DNA from: Aurelia coerulea
Taxonomy: Eukaryota; Cnidaria; Scyphozoa; Semaeostomeae; Ulmaridae
Length of the DNA: 64,000 nucleotides
Reading direction: 5' to 3'
Assembly (NCBI GenBank): GCA_039566865.1
Contig: CM076951.1
Coordinates: forward strand, 18,485,484 to 18,549,483
This document shows, piece after piece, positions 33,353 through 45,717 of this stretch. Position 1 is the first letter of the stretch; every line of letters begins with the position of its first letter. The notes beneath the pieces were generated by a model. The model was not told the origin of the DNA, ran no database searches, and saw only the letters and a list, made by a program, of their open reading frames with translations. The translations under genes and the position numbers were made by a program.

Positions 33353-34536
33353 AGTACATAGTTATTACTACAGAAACCTTTCGCTTCAACTTGACTGGTT
33401 TTTCAAGCTGGTTAAACATTGAGTTCTTTTCAAGCTGGTTAAACATTGAGTTGTTTTAAGAAACTATGCTATGAGAAACTCAGTCTCAGAATGTTTGCAA
33501 GAACAATAGGAACTTGATAATTGGCTGAGGTCAAAAAGTGGATTTTTTAAAGGTGGGACTTCACTGTTATCAGTTGTTCTTTTATCCACCATGGCAAAAT
33601 GCCGGTAAGATCTGCCATCTTCGTAATGGAATGCTCTTTGTTGTACCAGCTCCAAAACAATCTACTTTAGATCCGTTGTAGTAGAATATGTTAAACATGT
33701 AATACATTTCTTTCCGTTGGTATATGCCTACTTTTATCACACAACATCATCAATGGATAAGTGCACCCTTTACAGTGATCACAGCCTTATCAACCGAAGA
33801 AATGTCAGCACTGATGTGAGCAACAATGTTAATGCTTGCAAAAAATTCTTTCATATAGCTGTCCATGGAAGGATTGTTGCAGCTACAATGAAAGAGCTTC
33901 AAATAGAGGATTTTGATGATATTCCGGATGATGATCTATTTCCTGACAGTATCAAGACTGCAAGCAAGTTGTTCAAGCCAAATTTGTGAATGACTTATCA
34001 GCAAAGATTGTAGATAAGTATATCTTGCAAGAAGACAAAGTTTCTGTGGTTCTTAAGAAATTACAAATGGCAGAGAAAGAGCAAAGTACTGCAATGGTGG
34101 ATGGCCGTTTCAACTGTCGGTTTCCTGGCTGTGCCAAATAATTCCGATTTGATGGGAAGAGACGTCAGGATCATGAGAAGAGTCATGGGCTGGGCCACCA
34201 CAACACAACTGAGTCTGGAAGTAAAGGAGACAGTGCTGAAGAATCAAGAAGAGATGACATGTTCAATTATCAGTCTTCTCTATTAGAAATTGGGCTCTTG
34301 TTAAAAAACTTCTTTGATGCCATAAAGGAGGGTGATGGGCCAAGGTTGATAAGGTGCTGGAAGTTTTTTTTACCTTACTTGAAAGAAGATGGGGCAAGCA
34401 GCAGGAAATATGCCCTGGAGGGTTTGTACATGCTTTGTCAAGTGAACAGTCTTCTTAGCCAATCCTAAAGCGTGTTGAGCATTCATGGGTGTACATTTAA
34501 AACTTTTGGGAAACATTCAAGAATGTACATTCTTAG

Positions 34537-35153
34537 AACAAGGACAGATAACGTTACAATAGAACTCGCTACTTTTTATTCACACCTAGATACAAAGCAA
34601 TTTGTGATTGCAGACAAAGGGAATTCCATGATCGGTTGGCCAAGACATAAACAAAAACAAAGCAAGCCGCAAAAATTGCCCTGAAACCCGGGTCGCTAGC
34701 TCGGTCGTTGTGCATTTCAGAAATGGTTTTAAAGAGAAAATATTAGCACATATCGAAAGAAGGAGGATATATCTAAACTTCTGCCTCGGGCATTTTATTT
34801 TTTTCGTACAGAAGCTGAGCAGTAAGTGTTTTGATTACACCTAAAAAGTGCGAGAATTGAATCCCCTCCCAATTGGCTTCTGCACAAAATAAATAAAATG
34901 CCCGAGGCAGAAGTTTAGATATATCCTTCTTATTTCGATACGTGCTAATATTTGCTCTTGAAAACCATTTCTGAAATGCACAACGAGCGCGCTAGCGACC
35001 CGAGTTTCAGGGCAATTTTGCGGCTTGCTTTGTTTTTGTTTATGTCTTGGCCAACCGAGCATGGAATTCCCTTTGTCTGCAATCACAAATTGCTTTGTAT
35101 CTAGGTGTCAATGAAAAGTAGCGAGTTCTATTGTAACATTATCTGTCCTTGCT
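34537..35153. mobile_element. 617-bp palindromic element with 9-bp TSD
   Basis: Two arms of about 290 bases pair: CAAGGACAGATAACGTTACA at the left with TGTAACATTATCTGTCCTTG at the right. CATTCTTAG borders both ends (34528-34536, 35154-35162). Arms diverge by scattered substitutions. No coding content. It lies just downstream of the last DUF6589-like block. Confidence 0.85.
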
Positions 35154-35454
35154 CATTCTTAGTTTATTAAGAATATATATTTGCCATGTTCCTTTCATTG
35201 TGCGCACTTTAATGATATAACAGTTTTTAACTGATTGTCATTCTTTGGGTCTAACTTATTAGTCTATCAAAATTATTTAAAGTATTAAATAACTTTCATA
35301 ATATAGACATTGTTGGTAGACATGTTATACTGTTCTTAAGATTGGAAGGTACAGCTCACTTGCATTCTGGGAACTTTCTAGAGATAAGTTATAGCTTTGT
35401 TAATACTTTCAAGGTACGATTCACTTTTCCTTGTGGGGACATTCTAGATAGGTA

Positions 35455-36339
35455 CCGGGTGCGCCAAAATAAACTATGCACTTTTGGCAGGCCACGATAA
35501 ATCGTACACAGGACCGATTTGGAAGATTTATGACTTAATCTTTAGCAGAAAGCCTGAATTAGATTCTAGGATTTTTTGAAAATTTTTCTGTTTTCAGTTT
35601 TTAGAGCTACAAGCGAGTTTCTTAAAATTTTCGTTTTCGAAAACACTGAAAACGATCAAAAAACGTAGATCAAATTTTCTAAAGAATCGACGTGAATGGA
35701 CAAAGAGAAAACTTTTTCATGGTGATTTGAGATTTAGAAATCGATTAATTGTAAGCTGCTGTACGAGAGTTCGTACTATCTTGGGAGAAATGTAATAATA
35801 TTCTCAAGGATACAAAGAACTGTCTTTTCTTTTGTGATGTCATTGAATTTATGCTTTGGTGCAGGTTGTGTTCCTGTGTCAAGGGGGTTAAAAAGACAAG
35901 CGAGGAAGCGTCATGAGGCCAGCAAGCATGGAGTCTTCTTACAGTTTTTATTTTGTGACGGCTTTTGGAGCGGCACTTGATTGCAACTACTACAGAATTT
36001 CGCAACAGGCCAATCATTGAAATAACTCTCGTGCAGAAGTTTACAACAATTAATTTTCAAATCCCCAAATCACGTTGAAAACGTTTTCTCTTTGTCCATT
36101 CATGTTGAGTCTTTAGAAAATTTGATCAACGTTTTTTTATCGTTTTCAGTGTTTTCGAAAACGAAAATTTTAAGAAACTCGCTTGTAGCTCTAAAAAGTG
36201 AAAACGGAAAATTTGCAAAAAATCCAAGAATCTAATTCAGTCTTTCTGCTAAAGATTAAGTTATAAATCTTCAAAATCGGTCCAGTGTACGATTTATCGT
36301 GGACTGCCAAACTTGCATAGTTTATTTTGGCGCACCCGG
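35455..36339. mobile_element. 885-bp Tc1/mariner-like foldback MITE
   Basis: The ends CCGGGTGCGCCAAAATAAAC and GTTTATTTTGGCGCACCCGG are bordered by TA (35453-35454, 36340-36341). Arms of nearly 290 bases include CGATAAATCGTACAC and CGTTTTCGAAAACACTGAAA. The centre is unpaired and non-coding. Confidence 0.85.
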
Positions 36340-36511
36340 TAGCATATCAGAGTATTAGAATTTTGTAAGAATCAACTCACTTTAATTATGGGGACATCAT
36401 CGATAAATACCGTAAAAGCTCTATTTAGCCCCCCCCCTCTCTATTAATCCCCCAATCCCCCCCCCACTTCTATCAAATTCCAGAGTTTGCCAAGGATTTT
36501 CAACTTCGTTA

Positions 36512-36950
36512 GCTAAACAAGTGTGCATGTTAAGTTTGATAACAAGAGCAGATTTTGTAATACAATAGCAACAGTTGTGTTTGATTGACACCTCAATTCA
36601 AAGCGATTAGCGGCTGCAGACAAAGGAAATTCTCTCAACCAGTAATTCAAAACAAACAAAGCCGCAAATGTTTCCCCAAAACTGGTAGGGCAAACTCTCG
36701 CCTTGTGCAAGTGAAAGATGGTTTTTAAGGGAAGTTATGTCCTTATAGCGAAAGAAGAAGGGTAAATCTAAAGTTCTGTCGCTTAGATTATGTTTATTTG
36801 ATTTAGGAGCTGTTTTGTAATCGTTTCATTTTAAGCCCTAAAGACGCGAAAATTACAATGCCTTCTGCTCCGCTCCTGAATCAAATAAATATAATCTAAG
36901 CAAGAGAACTTTAGATTTACCCTTCTTCTCTCGCTATAAGCACATAACCG
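36512..36950. mobile_element. Palindromic element relic
   Basis: GAAGGGTAAATCTAAAGTTC and TTAGATTATGTTTATTTGAT (about 36756-36801) pair with ATCAAATAAATATAATCTAA and TTTAGATTTACCCTTCTTC (about 36882-36930). The left flank (CTGCAGACAAAGGAAATTCT) resembles the arm of the 34537-35153 element, so this is a diverged, truncated relative. A C-rich tract precedes it at about 36428-36467. Confidence 0.6.
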
Positions 36951-37044
36951 GAGAAACCACTTTGGCTAAACTAGCTAACTTTGACTCTTGTATACAAGAG
37001 TAAAAAAATATAGCCAACCTTCCGTACTGTACCCATAGTAGGGT

Positions 37045-37322
37045 AGACAGTGTTAGCTAACACGTTCGCTAATTTTCCCACAGCACATGCAGTAGGACAG
37101 ACAAACTTAGCTAACACGTTCGCTAATATTAGCACATACAGTATGACAGAAAAACTTAGCTAACACGTTCGCTAATTTTCCCTTCAGCACATGCAGTATG
37201 ACAGACAAACTTAGCTAACACGTTCGCTAATTTTCCCTTCAGCACATGCAGTATGACAGACAAACTTAGCTAACACGTTCGCTAATTTTCCCTTCAGCAC
37301 GTGCAGTATGACAGACAAACTT
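37045..37322 (+). repeat. 57-bp tandem repeat, about five copies
   Basis: The unit contains TTAGCTAACACGTTCGCTAA and CAGCACATGCAGTATGACAG. The array stops where the 37323-38756 element is inserted, and one further partial unit (ACTTAGCTAACACGTTCAC) resumes at 38763, so the insertion split the array. Confidence 0.85.
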
Positions 37323-38756
37323 GGCATAACGGAATAACCAGACCCAGGACCACTAGGACCGGACCCTAACGGACCGGACCCTAGGGGAATGCCCTCCCCT
37401 CTCTTTGACGTAGCCTCCAAGCTGCAAGTTGATCTCAGCGCTTAGAGTTCAAATTTATCAGGCACATGTTAGCTCCCATGGTGCCCCCATAACATTATTA
37501 GGGAAAGTTGGTCACATGTATCTCTGAAATATGGGTTACACTAATCTTTTTCGAGAAGAAACTGAGGTCGGAGGTCGTTAGGTAGTTTCTTATATCTTAG
37601 GACATTTCGCTACTAAAGTTTGAAAATTTGGTTTTTTCCATTTTTAATACTGAAAATGTAGAATTAATTTCGTTTTGTTAGAAGGGCTTCCAAATGATTT
37701 AATAAGATCTAAAACAATAAGTAATAACATAATTGGCACTCAAAAATTGGACACGGTACATTAATAGCAACGGTAATAGTATTTTTGAAAGAAAATTACA
37801 AAAGTTTCTTAGCATTTTGATACAGGCGATGGGGTGGTATTTTTCAAAATTTTAGCCTACTGTTTCTTATGAGCTGTTTCTTATAAAAATGCAGGCCCGT
37901 AAGGAGCGGGGGAGGGGGCAGGGGGGTTAAGCCCCCTAATAATTTTGAAAACAATCGTGCCACGCCACAAGTATTAATTTTAGATGTATTGTTCTCTATT
38001 GTTTTAAGAACAATCAACCCAATCAGAAGCTGCTTCCTACGGCCCTGTAAAAAGGTGAGTGCACATGCATGATACGAGAAAACAAATGCACACAAATGCA
38101 CATTCTGAGATGCAATATTGTGATCATGGGATTTACCAAAGACAAGTGGGGTCAATGCCCGGGTCAATGTGTGGTTTGAGAGAATGGTTCTATTAACATT
38201 CCCAAAATTATCACTCTCTCTTTCGAGATCGCCTTACCCCATATATCTGCCAATTACCACCTTTACAATACACATTACGAACAAATATGTTATCAAAAAG
38301 CTGCCTGCTAAATGATTTTGCAGTCCCAAACTAACTTCCAAAGAGGATGGAGAAGCCAGAATCAAGTCTAGATATTGAGATTGTGGAGATGGAATACAAC
38401 GTGGCTGGCATCACGACGTCATTGCAACAACTTGAATCACCAAGCAAGGTAGAGAGGTAAAATATTTAGACCATGTAGTTAAATGCTTAGGCCCAGTGGA
38501 CAATGGGTTGAGGCTGGATCAAAATTTGTCTGCTGGTTAGAAGATTTGAAATACCATGCATTTTGCGTTTGTTGTGGCATCCAGAAGGTAAAATTTCCTT
38601 GCAGCAGTGACTGCCTTATCTTACTTTGGAGCGAAACTTCTGTGTTGGCCGCCATTACAAACAAAACGCTGGAAGGAAAGTAATGGGTATTCCCCGAGGG
38701 TCTGGTCCGTTAGGGTCCGGTCCTACTGGTCCTGGGTCTGGTTATTCCGTTATGCC
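37323..38756. mobile_element. 1.4 kb non-autonomous element with 9-bp TSD
   Basis: TIRs of about 72 bases start GGCATAACGGAATAACCAGA. GACAAACTT borders both ends (37314-37322, 38757-38765). GC-rich GGACCGGACCC tracts recall the TIR of the 699-1900 element. The interior has no recognisable gene. Confidence 0.85.
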
Positions 38757-38765
38757 GACAAACTT

Positions 38766-39590
38766 AGCTAACACGTTCACTAATTTTAATTATTCTTATG
38801 CCTATGACCGAAGCGGTGAATTCAAGACAAAATAGAGCTTCTGTTATCTAATGTTCTTATGTATGGTCAACAAAACAAACAGACTAATTGCTTGGTTGTG
38901 CCCAGATCATTTGGAATGTAAAGTTCTAGGCTTACATCAAGATTTGTTTTATGGGGTATTTCAAATACGAAATTATTGTAATTTTTGAAGAAAGAAGGAA
39001 CTAACCGAGTCTGTTTATTTTTTAATGTGAAATAACACTTATCATATCTGAAATATGAATTAGCTAGACTCTTTTGTTAAACATCAAGAGCACCTTTATA
39101 GAACTGTGACTATGAGATATTGACATTATCAAAAAAGGTTCTCCTAAATAAAAAGAATTGTTCAGGCGAAACTAAACAATCATCAACAAAACAAACAGCA
39201 AAACATCACCATTAATTAAAGAACAAAACACAAATGATTTAATGCATCAAATTTAGATAACTGGATGAAACTTCAGTGCAACTGTCAGTCAAGGAGACAA
39301 TACAGAAAGACAATTCATTTACTATTTTTCTAGAATATTACGTCACTGTGAGACGCCATATATATATATAATGAATTTATGTCTTTAGATAAATGATAAT
39401 CATCATCACTTTGATTATCATTGTATTTTCATCATCGTCAATTAAACTTATCAGAAGCTCAGAATTTCTATCCAGTAAGATTTTACAGTCAAATTTGTAA
39501 GAGCACTGTTTTTGGCAGAAAACAAAGAAAATAATGAAGTCATCAAATGTACTATAATTGGAGTAAAGTAACTTGAATACACGAATTTTT
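38766..39590. other. No gene seen
   Basis: AT-rich sequence with a short TATATA run at about 39357-39370. Nothing recognisable. Confidence 0.4.
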
Positions 39591-41257
39591 TTATAAGAAA
39601 CTGCCCATAAGAAACTCAACTCTCACATCGCCAAAAAATTAAGAAACTCCAGTACTGGAGAAATATGACTTAAGCAACTATTTGTTTTGATAAAGGAAAT
39701 CCTCAACCTATTTTTAATTTATTCTTGCTTGTTTCCAGTATCATATTACTCGTAGGGTACTTGGGTAATGTCTAAACAGTGGCGGAAATTATGGGGGGGT
39801 TGGAGGGGCAATTGCCCCCCCCCCCCAATTCGATAAGACTCAGAAATTTTCTTAAAAGTCGGAAATTCCGTAGTTGGGACTGAAACTGTAATGAAGAAAC
39901 GAGTCACCGTCAAGAAGTGGACGAGTTTTTATATAGAAAGAGCAAACGAAATGCACAAACTCAAAAAGCACATTCTAAAGTTTTTATTCACTTTCATTTA
40001 TTTCATAAACGAGAAAAAAGTTCTTGGGTATAGGTCAGTTAGAGAGTAGCAATATTTCCGCGAGATGTTGCAGCTTTGGGAGAGGCATTCTAAGCCAATG
40101 TAAAGGTTGGAGTTCTTTAAACTTTCCTGGACGCGACATTAACACAAACTATCAGCAAATTGCCGAATTTTCAAAGTTTCCATGTTTGGGGCGGGGGCAG
40201 GCAAAACCTGAATTGCGACAGAAAAAAATTCCAGGGGATGCTACTCTAAAAACATGTTTCAACATTGTCAAAATCCCAATTCAGTACTGGCAAACATAGG
40301 GTCATGAAAGGCATTCTAAGCGAAAATAGAGGGAGTTTCCTCAACAATTTTCCTGAGGGCTTCGCCCCTGGCGATTTGCTGCAATTTGCTCGTTTGACTC
40401 TACCCGTCATTAAACATTCTTACTGGATACTCTGAATTACTGTATCCCTTCCACTGCGAGCAGCCATGTTAGTTTCTGAACATCAGAAACTCAAGAACAT
40501 AGGGTATCGAGGGTGGGCTATGGGCGCACAGCATCGATGTTGACCAGGGCCCTTTAATAAACTGTCTATTTTGTTGAAAGAAATCCTTAGGCTATTTTGC
40601 TTTATTATCAGTTATTTCCTGTATCATATTACTTGAACGGTACTTGAGTAAAGACTAAACATTGGAAACGCTTAAAAAACTTTGTTTTGAAATGTAAAGG
40701 AGGGCACAAGTAGTGATCATGAAGATTGTTATATGGAAATTTTTGAAAGTTTATTAATAGCACGAGATCGGCCGTCACTTAATTCCCAACAGTCATCAAT
40801 TCCGCTCTGTCTTTTTAGTTTTTCCCCTGGTACTGCTTACTCGGTGTTTCTCTCCTCTGACAATTGAATTACAGTAATAATAAGTGTTTTTGTTTCTATC
40901 TTGATAATTCCACGTTGATTATAAATAGCTTGTTTATTCTTAACTTTATGTGCTGATAATGAGTCATGGACGATTCGAAATATACAAAATAAACATGATT
41001 TGAGTCTAACTTATCCTTGGTCCTAGGCCAATCAACTGATTATGTCGAATTACAAATGATATTCCAATAAATGCAAATATGTTTGTCGTCTTGCTCTTCA
41101 CTATAAGATTTGTGATGAATTGCGCTTCCCACCGGAAACGTCTATCTCTGAAGTTATATGGAAACTTTTAAAGAAACTCCTAGGAAACTCTGAGTACCCA
41201 AAGTCTGATAATGTTGAGAAACTTTCAGTACTGGCTCAAATTCTTAGTTTCTTATAA
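39591..41257. mobile_element. Element with TTATAAGAAACT ends, copy 1
   Basis: TTATAAGAAACTGCCCATAA at the left and TTAGTTTCTTATAA at the right, with CCAGTACTGG-type subterminal blocks on both sides. A second, shorter copy occurs at 59968-60850 with the same ends and matching inner blocks. A GGCGGAAATTATGGGGGGG / C-run hairpin lies at about 39781-39829 and may be a further insertion. No coding region recognised. Confidence 0.6.
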
Positions 41258-41859
41258 AAAAAACATAGGTGTAAATAAAAAACCTGAATTTGTTTCCTTT
41301 ATACAAATGTAAAAATGTTCCTGCAAAATTAATAATCCTTAGTAATCTACTGTACAATCACTTACAAATTGTTGAGCCACCTTGCAAAAATGACATTTTT
41401 GTCCCCTTTTTCATGTCAATGTTGTTTGGAAAAATGTATAAATATAGGCTAGGCCTACCCGATTGACTGAGCTGACACAGGTGGTTGGGGGCAACCTTCT
41501 TGTTGTGGTAGAGTAAAAACCCGCACACACATTAAAACCTTCATAGCCTGAAAACTGTTACTGTAGGTTGCTGTGGCTTGGCCAGAGCTGGGCCGGGCGG
41601 GGCCACAAGCCAGAGTCTGGGCCCTTTTTGTATTTATTTCACCAGCTCCGTGAAATAAATACAAAATACAATTTAGGCCTAGACTACTAGGCCTAGAAAT
41701 TAACCAAGTGCATAAATGAATATTACCTTAATCCTTGCCGATTCCCTTTGATTCGTCTTCATCCCCAATGAACCATGCGATGAAACCGCCATTTGGTCAC
41801 CAAGTTATCTCTTCATAAACTTTCAAACGTGTTCGAAATCGTTTCTCTTCGAAGGCTAT

Positions 41860-42340
41860 CTAAACTGCCAAATCAATTGTGTCCTATGTCCTATTAACGA
41901 GTGCTCTCGCAACTCGCAAATGATCTTCCTGCGCCTGCGCGCGGCTTGCTCCCATATTTGAACTATAAACGAATTATGATACAGATATATTTCTGGTGAG
42001 ATTCCTACGGACTCTTCATCTACATATTTTGCATGAGCAACTGTTACCCTTCCACTCTTTAATTGATCTCTTAAAGCTAGCACTGGTTGCCAGGCTTTTT
42101 ATCGAGTCAGACATAGTGTTCCAAAGGATGGCCCCCCTGAAAGATAATGATTGTTGGATCATGCTTCCTGATAAATTGAGCATACAAAACGTGCTTTTTT
42201 CCATTTTTTTTCAATTTGTTGACATTTTCAGAGCTTGCGGCCTTAAGACCCTTTTTAGTAAATGAAGGGTCTTTGACTCTACGATTTGATATGACATTTT
42301 GTTTATACCACCCTGGACAGACAATATGACGCTTCATCTG
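41860..42340 (-). pseudogene. Non-LTR retrotransposon ORF2 3' fragment
   Basis: On minus, 42204-42016 reads MIQQSLSFRGAILWNTMSDS followed by a SFKRSIKEW block, the typical C-terminal tail of LINE reverse transcriptases of the RTE/CR1/jockey kind. Upstream codons (to about 42337) are in other frames. No reverse transcriptase palm is left. A 5'-truncated, decayed copy. Confidence 0.55.
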
Positions 42341-43334
42341 GTGGAGTGCCAGCTAGTAAGAATAGGAAATGCAAAGAACGTAGAAATATCACATATTGTT
42401 GTCACATATTCATGATTCTTTAAGAACATTACAATTACGGATGAGTAAGCATTGCTTTACAACCAATGGGCAATGAAGCAACTGTTACTGTGAGAGAGAC
42501 AAAATATCGTACAGTTGTCACATTTGCTGCGTTTAAGGTAAACCCAGAATGCAGCAATTGTCGCGACTCCAAGATTGGGGGGGAGGGTAATATAAAATGG
42601 AAATGATTTAAAAAGTGAATAAGTTTGTGCTTTAATTTCTTACATAAAGGCTACATTTGAGTGAAAATTCTTTCAAAGTCACTGTGACCAAATGGTCTCT
42701 TTTTTTTATCATAAATATCGCATGGACGGATACAAATATTTCAAATCGGTGACATTTGCTGAACATCCTTGATTTCATCAATGATGGCAAACCCCTTATA
42801 AAACCTAAAAGATTCAGCAGATTTACTTCTAATTTACAGAATCTACTCTCCATTACTTGCGCTTTCAGATGATATGATGTTTTAAAGGATTTGACTTATC
42901 ATCATTCTTAAATTAATTATTGAATAAAAAAAAATGACAAATCTAAACTCGACCAAAATTTCAAGTGGTTTTGGGTTTTTCATCTTTAAAGTAGCTAAAG
43001 CATTTTCATGGCGCGAAAGTCCGATTTCCAGTGGCTGAGATAAGGAAAGGTACTCTGAAAAAGGGCCTTACTGGTTGCTAAGTCACCTGTGTAACCAAGG
43101 AGAGATTATAAATTCTTGATAATTTTCTTATCGCAGATAGTGTAACTTTTGCTGCATTGTAAGGTGGTTGTTCAATGCTACGCCTAGCTATGATAACAGA
43201 TACAGCTATCTCCTTGAACACTAATAACTGTTGTTGTAAGGAAAATTTATTTCCTATTTAGGAGAAAAAGATGCATTATTTGTTGCAAAATATGCAAAAC
43301 ACCATTCATGCAGCAAATGTTCCAAAAGTTGAAT

Positions 43335-43462
<128 letters not shown>

Positions 43463-43516
43463 TAAAAGGAAGGAGAGCCGAAATTTGCAGGTGTCAAATG
43501 CTAAAGGAAAGCGATT

Positions 43517-43708
43517 GTGCCATTCATTGGACCACTTGTTGGATGTTCAGATGCTAGGTACTGTTCTTTTGCTGTAAACGACACCACTAAAACAAAGCAT
43601 CACTTGTATGGCTTAGCAACTACTTGTTTTTGGCAGCAGCAAGATCATCCACTGTTTCACACCATGATGCAAAATCTTAATGCATTTGATGAATATCCTG
43701 TGGAGTGA
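43517..43708 (+). CDS. Exon-like fragment, unrecognised cnidarian-type family
   Basis: 64 open codons: MPFIGPLVGCSDARYCSFAV near the start and FWQQQDHPLFHTMMQ and NAFDEYPVE at the end, where TGA follows. I have a recollection of this block as part of longer multi-copy invertebrate proteins that continue past 'DEYPVE', so this is either truncated or uses the GTGAAG at 43704 as donor. Its phase does not fit the exon at 43887, so linkage to the downstream gene is unproven. Confidence 0.4.
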   Translation: MPFIGPLVGCSDARYCSFAVNDTTKTKHHLYGLATTCFWQQQDHPLFHTMMQNLNAFDEYPVE

Positions 43709-43886
43709 AGATCTTCGTTCCGATTAATATTTACTGACATAATAAATTTACCTCTGTTCAGTTGGAAGGAACTGAATCCACAAATACGTGTGATTGCAAC
43801 AAAATATATTATTTTTGAGGAAAAAGCCGAATTATATTTCAGGTTAAGTGAGCTTACATATCAAATAAACTTTTGTTTATTTATAG

Positions 43887-45717
43887 GTTAGTTGCAAATA
43901 CAAGACCACATGTAGCAGGAAAACTGGGAAGAAACTTGGTTGCCCTTGCAAGGATGCTGGTCAATTGTGTGACGAGGAGAAGTGTAGTTGTGGAACCAAA
44001 AAGAAAGCACGCAAAAATTGCAAGGTATCAGCTTTTTGACAAACAATATTCCTGTAGCAGATTTGAAGATGTCTTCAAATTCTCAGCTAGATCAACTTCT
44101 TACATACTGTAAATACAATGACAATGTTTCAATTAACAATCCCCTCTCCTTCGAAAGCTTTGATAATGGTTGTACACACAGTTAATGAGTTTTGTTACTG
44201 ATGATGATGATGATGATGATTCATGAAATAACTTATTTAGTTAAAGCTAACTACATAAGATTTCATGCGCCCCAGAAGAAGAAGAGCTTATCAAGTCTGG
44301 GGTGCTTACAAACAGACTTGATAAGCTCTGCTTCTTCTGGGATGCATTAAATCATATGTAGTTAGGTAATGCAGCCCAAAACGTTGAAAGAATTTCATTT
44401 CAAAGAATATCTTTTCCAAAAGCTCTTTTGGATGTCAACAGTATCATCCTTCCTATACAGTATGCAATATGTTGTATAACATTTTCCAGGCACAAGCCAA
44501 GCAGAAAGAAATTCAACATGAGGACAGTGGAGAATCGTATGCACTGCAGATACAACAATCTACTGAAGAGATAAAGGTAACTATAGCCTGGATGAAGCAA
44601 TCATTGAGATCCAGGGGCAATCGTTGAGTACATGACTTGTGGATGGACAGGGTTCTGCCACCTAGTTTTCAGAAAGCTACCTACTCCAAATCATGAAAAT
44701 TTACCTTTGTACCAACTTTTATGATGACTTTTAGTGGAAGATTACCCATGTTAAACTTTTTTTTGCCAATTTCAGCCAAAAGTCCCCCATATACAGGTAG
44801 TTGACACATACCGTACCATACCTGTACCCTCAAAATGTTATGTATGTGTGGCAGGCATTTTATTATTCATTAACTCAGACATAATTACTGTACATATAAT
44901 TCCTCAAAGAGCTTTGAATGATATGATGTGTTCGAATTCATTCATTTTTTCATGAAATTAATTTTTTCTAATCTCATATAATTTCCATCCCCCTCTGATA
45001 GATAAGCCTACAGTATAGCAAGTTTTTCAATGAATTTTCAATAAACCTCCCCTATCAAGTTGTGAAAAAGGTTCATCCCTAATTTCATTATCAAACATAA
45101 TAGCCTACAGTATAATATACAGTATCATTTGTACCAAGGAATTTGTTGGAAAGCTCTCCAAAGATGACATGCAAATGCTTCTGCAAGAGGTATTGTCTAA
45201 TGGCAGAGGTAGTTTGAACTATTGTCAAAATTTTATTAAAAATATCAAGAGTCAGGAACTTAATGAAGCAGCTGCAATGCATGGTTCCCCCACAGTTACT
45301 AGTGTATCTCATCAAACTGAAGCTGGTAGTAGTTTGGCAACAGAATCCCACGCATCAGTAGATCAAGGAGACCCACAACTATCACTTAGTTTAGCAGATT
45401 CCAATCTCCCACAACCAGCAAACCAGCCCATAGTAGTTCCTAGATGGTGCAAATGTGGAAATTGTCGAGAGATGCGAGACCCTGATGAGAATGTATGCTG
45501 TAACAAGAAAGAATGCACAACTCAGTATCAAATTTTTGGGGTATTGTGTCTTGACAGGAATGTACTAGAGAATGTCATAAAAACTCGGTGTGATATTCTA
45601 TCAGATGACTATAAATTCTCATCAAATGAGTACAGAAAGGCTGGTTATCGTCAGTACACTATCTGGCAGCATGGAAAATTAGGAAAAGAAATAGACGTGT
45701 CTGTCCATCCTGCATAG
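43887..45717 (+). CDS. Protein with Cys-rich domain and P2X7-type ballast domain
   Basis: Three phase-0 exons fit: 43887-44024 (after TTTATAG, before GTATCA), 44490-44576 (after TTTTCCAG, before GTAACT) and 45139-45717. Exon 1 is a cysteine cluster (TTCSRKTGKKLGCPCKDAG, CDEEKCSCGTKKK) that likely binds zinc. Exon 2 is short and charged. Exon 3 has a Ser/Gln linker and then the ballast domain: WCKCGNCREMRDPDENVCC, KKECTTQYQIFGVLCLDRN, YRKAGYRQYTIWQHGKLG, ending in TAG. In mammals that domain is the cytoplasmic end of the P2X7 channel and binds zinc and guanine nucleotide. No channel part is encoded here. The 5' end is not defined and probably lies upstream. Confidence 0.7.
44248..44365. mobile_element. 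Short palindromic MITE
   Basis: TAACTACATAAGATTTCATG at the left and CATTAAATCATATGTAGTTA at the right, with an inner hairpin CAGAAGAAGAAGAGCTTATC / GATAAGCTCTGCTTCTTCTG. It lies in the intron between the first two exons of the ballast-domain gene. Confidence 0.75.

Larger units (their letters stand above)
31782..34470 (+). pseudogene. DUF6589-like gene with C2H2 finger, decayed
   Basis: Exon 31782-32045 follows TTTTACTAG and ends before GTACGG. Its 88 codons are open except TGA at 31899 and contain VVDQLTVGRGTNGFYE and DGIHFEIADFHGGIKFLE, matching the DUF6589 pattern. Continuing sequence at 33717-33989 has CTLYSDHSLINRRNVSTDV and AVHGRIVAATM. A frameshift near 33970 leads into a C2H2 finger with a TAA inside it (about 34137-34139), then 34259-34468 with LLLKNFFDAIKEGDG and CWKFFLPYLKEDGA. 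The C-terminal part is missing or unseen. Function of DUF6589 proteins is unknown to me; many are multi-copy and transposon-like. The 944-bp element at 32409 lies in its intron, and the HECT transposon lies just upstream. Confidence 0.7.

Noticed and set aside
35745..36017. Minus-strand frame inside the 35455-36339 element
   Set aside because: Lies in the centre of a foldback MITE; no recognised domain.
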